DNA from: Oscillospiraceae bacterium
GTDB taxonomy: Bacteria; Bacillota; Clostridia; Oscillospirales; Ruminococcaceae
Assembly: GCA_022800935.1 (NCBI GenBank)
Contig: JAAWRH010000012.1
Location: forward strand, 1 to 64,000
Direction of reading: 5' to 3'
DNA length: 64,000 bases
A model generated the notes under the pieces. That model ran no database searches and had not been told where the DNA came from. It saw only the letters and a program-made list of their open reading frames with translations. How positions within the stretch are numbered: position 1 is the stretch's first letter; each line of letters begins with the position of its first letter. Shown here in pieces: positions 42,921 to 51,174 of the stretch. The position numbers and the translations under genes are program-made.

Positions 42921-43853
42921 TTGAATATCCAAAGAACCAATACACATCGAATCAAAAAGACAAGAGCTGACAGAATGTTCGATTTCTGCAATGTTTTCAT
43001 CATGCTTGTTCTGATTATAATCATGGCATATCCGCTTTATTTTATTGTTATTGCGTCCTTATCCGATCCTTATAAGGTTATCAATGGAAAGGTATACCTA
43101 TGGCCGGCTGATTTTACGCTTGATTCCTATATCAACGTCTTTCGGGAAAGCAGTATCTGGAAGGGGTATTACAATACCATTAGGTATACTTTTTGGGGAA
43201 CTTTGTTCAATCTGGCATTGACTATCCCGGCAGCTTATATCTTATCTAAAAAGAAGCTGGCTGGTCGGAAATTTCTTTCCTTCTATTTTCTGATCCCCAT
43301 GTACTTTAGCGGAGGCTTGGTCCCCACTTATTTGCTGGTAAATAATATTGGGTTGATGAACAAGCCCTATACCTTGATCTTCCTAGGAGGAATTAGTATC
43401 TATAACCTGATCGTTACCCGCATTTTTTTTCAGACCTCCATACCAGAGGAGCTGTATGAGAGCGCTAGTATGGATGGAGCATCCCATTTTCGAGTGTTCT
43501 TCCAGATAGCTATGCCACTTGCCAAGCCTATCATTGCTGTTATGGCGTTATACTATGCAGTCGCCCACTGGAATAGTTATTTTAACGCGCTCATCTACAT
43601 ATCGAACGACGCCTATCAGCCTCTGCAGATTGTACTGCGCAACATTCTTATCAATAATCAGATGCTGCTTGTCGGTATGGACACTTCCGCTCTAAGCGCT
43701 GATGAGGCGCTGGCAGCCGCCCGAAGACAATACATGGCTCAGGGAATGAAATATGCTCTAATTTTTGTATCTTCTGCGCCGTTGCTTGTCGCTTATCCGT
43801 TTGTACAAAAGCACTTTGTCAAGGGGGTAATGATAGGCTCACTCAAAGGATGA
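42921..43853 (+). CDS. Sugar ABC transporter permease (LplC/YtcP family), second copy
   Basis: A 310-residue six-helix permease. It contains the first helix VFIMLVLIIIMAYPLYFIVI, the coupling loop ESASMDGASHFRVFFQIAMP and the terminal YPFVQKHFVKGVMIGSLKG. The TTG start at 42921 follows AAAGGAGG by seven bases; an open frame reaches further up through the first permease but is not conserved. The cognate binding-protein gene comes next and is truncated, so this importer is probably inactive or uses another binding protein. Confidence 0.92.
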   Translation: MNIQRTNTHRIKKTRADRMFDFCNVFIMLVLIIIMAYPLYFIVIASLSDPYKVINGKVYLWPADFTLDSYINVFRESSIWKGYYNTIRYTFWGTLFNLALTIPAAYILSKKKLAGRKFLSFYFLIPMYFSGGLVPTYLLVNNIGLMNKPYTLIFLGGISIYNLIVTRIFFQTSIPEELYESASMDGASHFRVFFQIAMPLAKPIIAVMALYYAVAHWNSYFNALIYISNDAYQPLQIVLRNILINNQMLLVGMDTSALSADEALAAARRQYMAQGMKYALIFVSSAPLLVAYPFVQKHFVKGVMIGSLKG

Positions 43854-43935
43854 AAGACACCCGGTATCTGCCTCTGGCCGGCAATCCGAGTGTCTGAAAT
43901 AGAATCTTGTCTATAAAAATTTAGGAGGATGTAAC

Positions 43936-44355
43936 ATGAAAACAAGGCTTCGTTCCCTGATATCACTGCTCATAGGCACATCTCTGTTGTTGAGCGCATG
44001 CAGTCAATCCCCTCAATCTGCTGAATCGTCTGCACCGCCCGTATCTTCAGCCCCGGCTTCCCAGTCCTCCAGCGAATCACAGTCCCAGTCAGAGACAGCT
44101 GCCCCTGAAGAAACCTATGATTATACGGATTACCGTGCTCACAGCCAGTTTCCTTTGACCAAACAAACTCCCCTGACGCTTGCCGTCCGCCGGGAGACAG
44201 GCTCCACATTTTGCTACGCCGAAGCGTCCGCCATCCGGCGGGATTTTACAGAGACGATGCCCTATGGCTTCGCTTGCTGGGAAAACGATATGCCGGTGGG
44301 GCTGATTAGCTGCTATATCTTAGAGCCCCTGCTTACAGTCCCGCACACTGTTTGA
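43936..44355 (+). pseudogene. Truncated LplA-type solute-binding lipoprotein
   Basis: The first 85 or so codons are a normal binding-protein start: signal peptide with lipobox LSAC (Cys 22), Ser/Gln/Pro linker, and the domain entry FPLTKQTPLTLAVRRE, parallel to FPLTDKP-type starts of the family. After that the homology stops and about 50 unrelated residues (GSTFCYAEASAIRRDF... to LLTVPHTV) lead to a stop at 44355. Full-length relatives have about 550 residues, so over 450 are missing, consistent with a deletion. The ribosome site (AGGAGG before ATG 43936) and position after LplC are intact. If made, the product would be a short lipoprotein unable to bind sugar. Confidence 0.75.
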
Positions 44356-44396
44356 ATGCGGTCTTTTTTGCATCTGCGTCCTTGAAAGTCAAAATA

Positions 44397-44422
44397 GGCC
44401 GCCTCTTTCAGGCGACCTTTAT
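44397..44422 (+). terminator. Imperfect terminator-like hairpin
   Basis: AGGCCGCC and GGCGACCT (with one mismatch) flank TCTTTCA, followed by TTATTG. It lies between the truncated binding-protein gene and the duplicated promoter segment. Confidence 0.45.
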
Positions 44423-44451
44423 TGTCTTGTGGCTCTTTTTTCAGCCCGTTT

Positions 44452-44523
44452 GTTTTTTTGCGGTTGTTTATATATCCTCCATATTTCTGTGATATAATCT
44501 TCCAGAATTCATATCGTGAAAAA
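44452..44523 (+). repeat. Copy 2 of the duplicated promoter segment, driving the flavoprotein gene
   Basis: Near copy of 28233-28303. It contains an extended -10 promoter, TGATATAAT with TATAAT at 44493-44498, and no good -35. The AAGGAGG ribosome site of the flavoprotein gene begins within the last base of the repeat, so here the segment is in functional context. Confidence 0.72.
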
Positions 44524-44541
44524 AGGAGGATGGAAACGCCT

Positions 44542-45579
44542 ATGTATGACGTTATCGTAATCGGCGCGGGACCGGCGGGCTGTACTGCGGCGAAGGTCTT
44601 GGCGGAAAATGGATATCAGGTCCTCTTGGCGGAAAAGTTCAAAATGCCCCGGTATAAGTCCTGTTCCGGGCAGTTGATCAAAAAGTCGATTGACCTGGTG
44701 CGGAGGTATTACGGCGCGGAGGTCCCCGAATCGGTGCTGTGTACCCCGACGAAGAACCGGGGGATGATCTTCACCGACGATAAGGGGAAGGAATACCGCT
44801 TTGAACAGCAGGGGCTGAATATCTGGCGCAGCGCCTTTGACTGTTGGCTGGCGGAAAGGGCGGCGGAATCCGGCGCAGAGGTCTGGGACGGAGCTGCCGC
44901 AGTTTCCTGCGCACAGGGGGATGGAGATGTAACCGTCACATTCCGCGGCGGGAAGGTGGATGTGGAAACGGCAAGGTACGTGATAGACTGTGAGGGCGTC
45001 GTCGGTTCCATCAAACGGAAGCTCCTTCCAACCGCCGCCGTGCCCCGGTACATAACCACCTTCCAGACCTACAACCGGGGAAGGATAGACTTGGATTACC
45101 GCTATTTCCACGCCTATTTGCAGCCGGAGCTGTCCGGGTACGACGCATGGTTTAACGTAAAGGACGAAATGCTTGTGCTGGGGGTATCGGTGAGGGATGG
45201 AAAGGGGATAGAGGACTACTACCAAAGGTTTATTGACTATATGAAAAAGCACCATCATCTGAAGATTGACCCGCACCGACAGCTCCGGACCGACAGATGG
45301 CTGATGCCCCGCGTCCTCCCCGGATGCCCCATTGATTACGGAGTCGGGCGGGTGCTGTTTGCCGGAGAGATTGCGGGGTTCCTCAACCCCATGGGTGAGG
45401 GAATTTCCGCCGGGCTGGAGAGCGGCTTCTGTGCGGCCCAGGCGGTTATGGGGAATTTTGGCGATGAAGAGGCGATCCTTTCGGACTACCATGAGAGAAC
45501 CGAGGACCTGCACAATTACATGAAGCGGCAGTGGCGCTTTGCCGGCGGACTCGCGGAGACCTTTGGTGATATGAAGTAG
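44542..45579 (+). CDS. Geranylgeranyl reductase family FAD-dependent oxidoreductase
   Basis: A 345-residue flavoprotein. The N-terminal FAD-binding motif is YDVIVIGAGPAGCTAAKVLA (GxGxxG at 8-13), followed by the family segment MPRYKSCSGQLIKKS, whose PRxKxCxG pattern is typical of geranylgeranyl reductases and related flavin oxidoreductases. The second FAD motif is VLFAGEIAGFLNPMGEGISA, corresponding to GDAAG-xxP-x-GEGI. Possible roles are reduction of isoprenoid or other unsaturated lipid chains. ATG 44542 is 12 bases after AAGGAGG; ATG 44530 touches the ribosome site and is less likely. It is followed by the glycyl-radical genes, which have their own promoter. Confidence 0.85.
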   Translation: MYDVIVIGAGPAGCTAAKVLAENGYQVLLAEKFKMPRYKSCSGQLIKKSIDLVRRYYGAEVPESVLCTPTKNRGMIFTDDKGKEYRFEQQGLNIWRSAFDCWLAERAAESGAEVWDGAAAVSCAQGDGDVTVTFRGGKVDVETARYVIDCEGVVGSIKRKLLPTAAVPRYITTFQTYNRGRIDLDYRYFHAYLQPELSGYDAWFNVKDEMLVLGVSVRDGKGIEDYYQRFIDYMKKHHHLKIDPHRQLRTDRWLMPRVLPGCPIDYGVGRVLFAGEIAGFLNPMGEGISAGLESGFCAAQAVMGNFGDEEAILSDYHERTEDLHNYMKRQWRFAGGLAETFGDMK

Positions 45580-45654
45580 AAACAGACGGTATAAAAGCGC
45601 ATATCTTCAACCTGTCATTTTTCCCATGCAGTGTCCGCAATACGGAATTAGGGA

Positions 45655-45683
45655 TTGAAAATACCTCTGGTTTCCTGTATGAT
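45655..45683 (+). promoter_or_regulatory. Promoter of the glycyl-radical activase gene
   Basis: TTGAAA (45655-45660), 17-base spacer, TATGAT (45678-45683). Leader of about 38 bases to the TTG start at 45728. Confidence 0.6.
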
Positions 45684-45727
45684 TTTACTGGATATTTTCG
45701 TTGGCAGCAGAATGGAGGACGATTTTC

Positions 45728-46663
45728 TTGCCGCTTTTCATCACAAACATTCAGAGGTGTTCCTTCCACGACGGACCCGGAATCCGGACCACCGTTTTTT
45801 TAAAGGGCTGCTCTTTGCGCTGTTTTTGGTGCCATAATCCGGAAACGCTCCACAGCGGCTATGGGCTCAGGTATATTTCTTCCCGCTGCATTCAGTGCGA
45901 GGCTTGTGTGGAGGCCTGCCGCCAGGCGTCCGGACTGGATTGCCGGTCTCCCTGGCAGCTGGTGGAATATGCGAAAACCCAGGACGGCTGCTCCGGATGC
46001 GGGCAGTGTGTAAGCTGCTGTCCCTCCCAGGCTCTGGTGTCCACGGCAAAGGCATATGAAAGGGAGGAGCTTCTGCCCCTGCTGCTGGCGGACCGGGCCT
46101 ATTACGAAAGCAGCGGCGGCGGGGTGACATTTTCCGGAGGGGAACCGCTGCTGCAGTCAGAGGAGTTGGCCCCCCTGATAGGGCTGCTGAAGAATGAGGG
46201 AATTTCCGCCGCAATCGATACGGCCGGAAATGTCCCCTGGAAAGCCTTTGAGCAGGTGCTGGAGTCTGAAAAGGGAAGGGCGGATTTGTTCCTCTTTGAC
46301 CTGAAGGCGGCGGACCCCCAGCTGCACCGGCAGATTACCGGAAGCACCAATGAGCGGATTCTGGATAACCTGGACCGCCTTTGCCGGGAAAAGGCCGCTG
46401 TCCGAATCCGCATTCCGCTGATTCCGGGGGTGAACACCACGCCGGAGGAACAGGAGCGAATGGCGGAAATTTTGGCAAGGTATCCCAATCTGGAGGGGGT
46501 GGATCTGCTGCCCTTCCATCGCACCGCCCTTTCCAAATACCGTCAGCTGGGGATGGACTATGAGGCGGGGGAGCTGAACCCCCCCGATTCCCAAACCCTG
46601 CTGCGGATTGAGCGGGAGATGAAGCAGCGGCTTTCGGTTCCGGTTGCCTGCCGGGGCCTGTGA
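45728..46663 (+). CDS. Glycyl-radical enzyme activating protein (radical SAM)
   Basis: A 311-residue activase of the PflA-like family that abstracts H from the glycine of a glycyl-radical enzyme. The sequence starts LFITNIQRCSFHDGPGIRTT, then the radical-SAM cluster CSLRCFWCHNPE, an inserted ferredoxin domain with two 4Fe-4S sets (CIQCEACVEAC and CSGCGQCVSCCP), and SGGGVTFSGGEPLLQ. The inserted clusters are typical of activases for eliminase-type glycyl-radical enzymes, in contrast to classical PflA. The TTG at 45728 is chosen because GGAGG (45714-45718) precedes it by nine bases; a TTG at 45701 lacks a ribosome site. The target enzyme is the next gene. Confidence 0.93.
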   Translation: MPLFITNIQRCSFHDGPGIRTTVFLKGCSLRCFWCHNPETLHSGYGLRYISSRCIQCEACVEACRQASGLDCRSPWQLVEYAKTQDGCSGCGQCVSCCPSQALVSTAKAYEREELLPLLLADRAYYESSGGGVTFSGGEPLLQSEELAPLIGLLKNEGISAAIDTAGNVPWKAFEQVLESEKGRADLFLFDLKAADPQLHRQITGSTNERILDNLDRLCREKAAVRIRIPLIPGVNTTPEEQERMAEILARYPNLEGVDLLPFHRTALSKYRQLGMDYEAGELNPPDSQTLLRIEREMKQRLSVPVACRGL

Positions 46664-46783
46664 AATCAACGCGAGCCGGATTGAATTTTGCCCTACATAA
46701 AAAGCAAAACGGAAAGGAAAATTTTATCCGACCTGCGATAAAGATATATCTGTTTACAGCAAATCAATAAAGAAAAAGAAAGG

Positions 46784-48499
46784 ATGCTGTGGAAGATGAT
46801 GAAGGATGGATTGACCAAGCGTGTACAAATGGTAATGGACGGTATCTCAAAGGAGGAGCCGAAGGCTTCAACAGAGGAGCTGCTCTCCCTTTGGCGTGCC
46901 ACAGGAGAGCGGGAGGAAAACTACGCTCTGCGCAGGGGAAAATTTTTCCGCTTCTGTATGGGGAAAATTGAAACCCCCATCTATGAAGGGGAAAGGATTG
47001 TGGGACATTTCCCCTATAAGGAATGGAACTGCAACCGCTGCTGTCTGCCGGACCCCCTTACTCCCGAAGAACGGGAACAGGCCTTTGCCCGGATTGACAA
47101 GGAATTTATGGCCCGTACCGGCCGGGACAGCGTTCCGGACTTTCAAAAATGGCGGGACGTTACCCTGGGCGGAATGCTCCCTGACGGTACCGACGGGGTC
47201 AATCCCCTGACCTATCTGGCCCTTAACGCCACCCGCCGTCTGAAAATTTTCCAGCCAAAGCTCAACGCCCGCATATGGGAGGGCTCGCCGGAGGAATATG
47301 TCGCCGCCTGCGTCCAAACAGCCCGGCAGAACTGCGGGCCGATGATTTACTGCGACGAGGTTTCCATTGCGGCGCTGGAAAAGTACGGTTATTCCCGGCA
47401 GGACGCCAGAAACTATGGCATTATCGGCTGCTATGAGATGGCCGCCCCAGGGAAAGAGTGCGGGAATCCAATGGGCGGCGCTGTCAATGTGGGTAAATTT
47501 TTGGAGCTTGCCATGAACAACGGCGCTTTTATCTCAACCGGGGAGCAGATCGGTCCCCAGACCGGGTATCTCGACCAATTTGAGAATCTGGACCAGCTGA
47601 GGCAGGCATTTCAGAAACAGACTGAATTCGCCTTGGATGTGCTGGAGCAGCGTTTGATTTACGATGCCCTGCGCCACAGCCTGCTTATCCCCCATGCCCT
47701 GGAATCTGTATTGGTGGAGGGATGTCTACAAAGCGGAAGGGACGTGTCCCAATCCGGGGCAAGGCTGACCACCGTAGGGATGCGGATGAGCGGCCTGGTG
47801 CAGACGGCGGACAGCTTTACCGCACTGCAAAAGCTGGTGTTCCAGGAAAAGGTTCTGCCGGTGGAACGTTTGTGGGCGGGAATCCGCACCAACTTTGCCC
47901 AGGACGAGGTGCTCCGGGCAATGCTTGTCAACCGTGCCCCAAAATACGGCAACGACTGTGATGAGGCGGACCAGATGGTCCGGGAGCTGGGACAGTATCT
48001 GTGCGGGGAGATTCAGAAAAGGCATCACATTTCCGGCGCACCCCTTCGTCCGGGGCTGTTCAGCTTTTTACAGTTTATGAATGGAGAGCGCTGTTCCGCC
48101 CTGCCCGACGGCCACAGGGAGGGCCAGCCCTTTGCCAACGGGGTCAGCCCGACCCATGGAGCGGACCAGCAGGGTCTGACCGCCATGCTGCGCTCCGCCG
48201 CCAAGCTGGACTACTCCCTTTCCAATAATGCCGCCACCCTGGATGTAAAGCTTCCGCTGGACCTGTTCTCCGGCGAAAACGGGGTGAAAGCTTTGTCCCA
48301 AATCCTGCGGACCTTTTTCCGGGAAGGCGAGATGCAGGTCCAGCTCTATTTCCTCTCTGAGCGGGAGCTGCGGGAGGCCCAGAAGCGGCCGGAAGAGTAT
48401 GCGGGGCTGATTGTCCGGGTGACCGGCTACAGCGCCTACTTTACCGAGCTGGATAAAAACCTTCAGGAGGAAGTTATCATGAGGACAGCCGCATTTTAG
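46784..48499 (+). CDS. Compact glycyl-radical enzyme (PFL/eliminase family, 571 aa)
   Basis: The glycyl-radical loop IVRVTGYSAYFTELDKNLQEE is intact, with Gly 548. The active-site Cys is C216 in IIGCYEMAAPG, a GCxE motif with the catalytic Glu of dehydratase/lyase-type members. The Cys-to-Gly distance (332) equals that of choline trimethylamine-lyase CutC (489 and 821). The N-terminal LRRGKFFRFCMGKIETPIYE-GERIVG block is also family-like, but it is followed almost at once by the VTLGGMLPDGTDGVNPLTYL block, which normally lies about 250 residues further on. Family members are usually 750-850 aa, so a large internal part of the first half-barrel is missing without a frameshift. ATG 46796 is an alternative start. 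The activase lies 120 bases upstream. Confidence 0.85.
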   Translation: MLWKMMKDGLTKRVQMVMDGISKEEPKASTEELLSLWRATGEREENYALRRGKFFRFCMGKIETPIYEGERIVGHFPYKEWNCNRCCLPDPLTPEEREQAFARIDKEFMARTGRDSVPDFQKWRDVTLGGMLPDGTDGVNPLTYLALNATRRLKIFQPKLNARIWEGSPEEYVAACVQTARQNCGPMIYCDEVSIAALEKYGYSRQDARNYGIIGCYEMAAPGKECGNPMGGAVNVGKFLELAMNNGAFISTGEQIGPQTGYLDQFENLDQLRQAFQKQTEFALDVLEQRLIYDALRHSLLIPHALESVLVEGCLQSGRDVSQSGARLTTVGMRMSGLVQTADSFTALQKLVFQEKVLPVERLWAGIRTNFAQDEVLRAMLVNRAPKYGNDCDEADQMVRELGQYLCGEIQKRHHISGAPLRPGLFSFLQFMNGERCSALPDGHREGQPFANGVSPTHGADQQGLTAMLRSAAKLDYSLSNNAATLDVKLPLDLFSGENGVKALSQILRTFFREGEMQVQLYFLSERELREAQKRPEEYAGLIVRVTGYSAYFTELDKNLQEEVIMRTAAF

Positions 48500-48547
48500 C
48501 GGTTGACATACCCTTGACCTTTCCGAAAAAGTCCATATTTTCAGCCG

Positions 48548-48591
48548 AAACCTCCCTTTTGAGTGGGATTGAACTCAAAAGGGAGGTTTTT
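48548..48591. terminator. Terminator after the glycyl-radical enzyme gene
   Basis: AAACCTCCCTTTTGAGT (48548-48564) pairs perfectly with ACTCAAAAGGGAGGTTT (48573-48589), 17 bp, followed by TTCCC after a T-run. Confidence 0.92.
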
Positions 48592-48722
48592 CCCGGAAAA
48601 TTTTTTACCCCGGTGCAGCGCAATTCAAAATGAAAATAAACAATAATACTTCCATTTTACAGAGACAAGCACCGGAAAATATGTTAAAATAGAATAAGAT
48701 AACCAGAGAGGAGAGATTTTTC

Positions 48723-49898
48723 ATGAAAACCTTAGTGAAACGCCGTCCCTTTGGGGCAACCGGGCTCCAGGTGTCCGAGGTGGGCTTTGGGGCCATGAAT
48801 CTGCGGATGCTCAATACCCGCGACGAGGGCATTGCCCTGGTCAACTATGTCCTGGACCAGGGGATCAATCTGATCGATACCGCCCGCGGCTATAAGGGCG
48901 TCAACGGTTCCGGCCAGGAGGTGGAGAGCGAGGATATGGTGGGCTCCGCCATTGAGGGGCGCACCGATATTGATGAACCCATCGTCATTGTCACCAAGGG
49001 ACACGGCTATACCCCGGAGACCTTCGATGAGGACCTTTGGGACAGCCTGAAAACCCTGAAAATCAAAAAGACCGACAAGGGCCTGTTCATCGGACAGACC
49101 GAGATAAAGCTGGTCAACTTTTTCCACGGAATCAAGGAGGACCGGTGGGAATCCATGACCAAAACCGGCGTGATTGAGCATGCCAAAAAGCGCCAGGAGG
49201 AGGGCTGGTTTACATATCTGGGCTTTTCCAGCCATTACGGCGATGTCAAGGAGATCAAAGCTGCCCTGGATACCGGCGCTTTCCAGGTGATGGAGCTGCC
49301 CTATAACATCTACAACCGCTCCATCGGGGAGGATGGGGAACTGGACCTCCTGAAATATGCCCACGACAAGGGTGTGGCCATTGTCAACATGAAGGCATTT
49401 AACGGCAATTCCATGGTTGCCACCTCCAAGCTGATCGGGGACCTTTGCTCCATCCGGTACAGCGATATGCTGCGGTTCTGTCTGTCCAACCCCAATATCT
49501 CCACAGTGGACGCGGGCGCACGGTATGCTGAGGAGTTCCAGTCGGACATTCAGGCCTCCCTGCTGCCGCCCATGACCCAGGAAGAGCGCGCCGCGCTGAA
49601 GGTGGAAGCGGACAAGATTTCCGGGCTGTTCCGGAACATCTGCCGGGAGTGTATGCACTGTCTGGAGAAGTTTGAATGCCCCCAGGGCATCGACTTCCCA
49701 TCGATTCTGGGTAACCACTCCAGATATCAGATAGCGAAGAAGCTGGGCAAGGACGCGGCCCCCTATGTGGAGAACTACCGCAAAATGGAAGGCCTGAAGG
49801 CGGACAGCTGTGTGGGCTGCGGCGGCTGTGTGGAATGGTGCGAATACCACCTGGACATTCCCGCCATGATGATACGCGCCAGGGAAGATTTGGAGTAA
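48723..49898 (+). CDS. Aldo/keto reductase with C-terminal 4Fe-4S ferredoxin domain
   Basis: A 391-residue protein. The AKR barrel has VSEVGFGAMNLRML at the start, the catalytic Asp/Tyr in NLIDTARGY, Lys in IVTKGHG, His in VNFFHG and the YLGFSSHYGD loop. The C-terminal 100 residues carry eight Cys in two groups: CRECMHCLEKFECPQGIDFP and CVGCGGCVEWCEYHLDIP, typical of the large bacterial 'aldo/keto reductase, 4Fe-4S' family of anaerobes. It probably couples ferredoxin-type electrons to carbonyl reduction; the substrate is unknown. GAGAGGAGAG precedes the ATG. It stands alone between two terminators. Confidence 0.9.
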   Translation: MKTLVKRRPFGATGLQVSEVGFGAMNLRMLNTRDEGIALVNYVLDQGINLIDTARGYKGVNGSGQEVESEDMVGSAIEGRTDIDEPIVIVTKGHGYTPETFDEDLWDSLKTLKIKKTDKGLFIGQTEIKLVNFFHGIKEDRWESMTKTGVIEHAKKRQEEGWFTYLGFSSHYGDVKEIKAALDTGAFQVMELPYNIYNRSIGEDGELDLLKYAHDKGVAIVNMKAFNGNSMVATSKLIGDLCSIRYSDMLRFCLSNPNISTVDAGARYAEEFQSDIQASLLPPMTQEERAALKVEADKISGLFRNICRECMHCLEKFECPQGIDFPSILGNHSRYQIAKKLGKDAAPYVENYRKMEGLKADSCVGCGGCVEWCEYHLDIPAMMIRAREDLE

Positions 49899-49942
49899 TA
49901 CGCCGAAGTTTTCATACGAATCTCTGATAAATTGCAGAAAAA

Positions 49943-49979
49943 AATCATGCCGCGATGTCCTAAATATCGCGGCATGATT
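49943..49979. terminator. Bidirectional terminator between the AKR and GH105 genes
   Basis: AATCATGCCGCGAT (49943-49956) pairs perfectly with ATCGCGGCATGATT (49966-49979). The A-run before it gives a TTTTTT tail on the minus strand, matching the convergent GH105 gene, and GCATTTTAG on the plus strand. Confidence 0.9.
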
Positions 49980-50000
49980 GCATTTTAGAAAAGGGGAAAA

Positions 50001-51155
50001 TTACCGAATCAGCTCGGTGTAGGTCATCAGCATGGGGGCGACGCCCTTGGCCTCGTTTTCCACCACCGGTTCGCTGAGGTAGTATTCCACCGTTCCGTTC
50101 CGTCTTGTGGAACCGGAGCCGCTTCCGCCGCCCAGTCCCGCCACCAGGCAGATGCCGCCCAGCTTCAGCTCCCCGTCCTCTGTGGCGGTGAGATAGTGGT
50201 CGGCGGTACCGTAGAAGGCCTTTTCGCCGTACTTCCGGTATTCCTCCGGCAACAAGCCCAGTCGAACTCCCTTCAGGATGCCGCAGGCAATCAGCATGGT
50301 GCCGCTGGTCTCCAGGTAATTTCCCTCCACATCCGGGCGGTTGACCACCTGGTAGAACATTCCGCTCTCATGCTGCCAGGGGAGAAGGGCGTCGATGAGG
50401 TCCTTCAGGATGCGCTGGAGATTCTTTTTCTCCTCCGCCATGGACGCGGGCATCCGCTCCATGGTATCGGTGAGGGCCAGGGTGAACCAGCCGATGGCCC
50501 GGAGCCAGAAGTTCTGGGAAAGGCCGGTTTCCGGGTCAGCCCAGAAGATTTTCTTGGTGGAATCGTATCCGTGGAAATACAGTCCGGTTTTGGGGTCCTT
50601 CATGCGCTTTTCCACGGTGAGGAACTGCTGGTAGGAATCCTGGCAGCCCTTGCAGCCGTTGTATCTGGCCTCGTACTCCATGTAGAAGGGCTGGGCCATA
50701 AAGAGCCCGTCCAGCCATACCTGCTGAACATAGATGTCCTTGTGCCAGAAGCTGTTGTCCGCCGTGCGGGGGTGGTTGTCCAGCTGGCTGCGGATGGTGT
50801 CCAGGGCCCGGCGGTATTTCTCCTTGCCGGTCAGGTCATAGAGGGTAAAAAGGGTGCGGCCGGGGGCGATGTTGTCCAGATTGAAGTTTTCGGGGGAATA
50901 GGTGTTGACGGTGCCGTCCTCCTGGACGAAAAACCCCATAAAGCTGTCGCAGAAGTCCAGGTATTTCCGGTCCTTGGTGATGTCGTAAAGGGCCAGAAGG
51001 GCGGTGATCATGCAGCCGTCCACATAGTTCCAGCGGTTGGGATGATTCCCGCCCCGAACCCGTTCCATGTTCCAGGCGGGGTTTTCGGCGCTGCTGGTTT
51101 CCATCAGGCTGTCGATATATTTTGCCAGGCGGTCGAGCGTCTGCTGCTGCGTCAT
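50001..51155 (-). CDS. Glycoside hydrolase family 105, unsaturated (rhamno)galacturonyl hydrolase
   Basis: A 384-residue (alpha/alpha)6-barrel enzyme similar to YteR/RhiN. It hydrates the unsaturated uronate left by pectin or rhamnogalacturonan lyases, releasing a 5-keto-4-deoxyuronate. Family features are WNYVDGCMITALLALYD, the catalytic Asp in QVWLDGLFMAQPFY, and FWLRAIGWFTLALTDTMERMP. No signal peptide, so it works on imported oligomers. A Gly/Ser-rich insert (GLGGGSGSGSTRRNG) lies near the C-terminus. GGAGAAC precedes the ATG. The racemase-like gene is 19 bases upstream on the same strand, so the two are co-transcribed. Confidence 0.93.
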   Translation of the reverse strand: MTQQQTLDRLAKYIDSLMETSSAENPAWNMERVRGGNHPNRWNYVDGCMITALLALYDITKDRKYLDFCDSFMGFFVQEDGTVNTYSPENFNLDNIAPGRTLFTLYDLTGKEKYRRALDTIRSQLDNHPRTADNSFWHKDIYVQQVWLDGLFMAQPFYMEYEARYNGCKGCQDSYQQFLTVEKRMKDPKTGLYFHGYDSTKKIFWADPETGLSQNFWLRAIGWFTLALTDTMERMPASMAEEKKNLQRILKDLIDALLPWQHESGMFYQVVNRPDVEGNYLETSGTMLIACGILKGVRLGLLPEEYRKYGEKAFYGTADHYLTATEDGELKLGGICLVAGLGGGSGSGSTRRNGTVEYYLSEPVVENEAKGVAPMLMTYTELIR

Positions 51156-51174
51156 GATGTGTTCTCCTTTATTT

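Noticed and set aside
48656-48690. Promoter for the aldo/keto reductase (TTTACA, TATGTT or TAAAAT)
   Set aside because: The box pairs are either too far apart (23 bases) or weak at -10; left uncalled.
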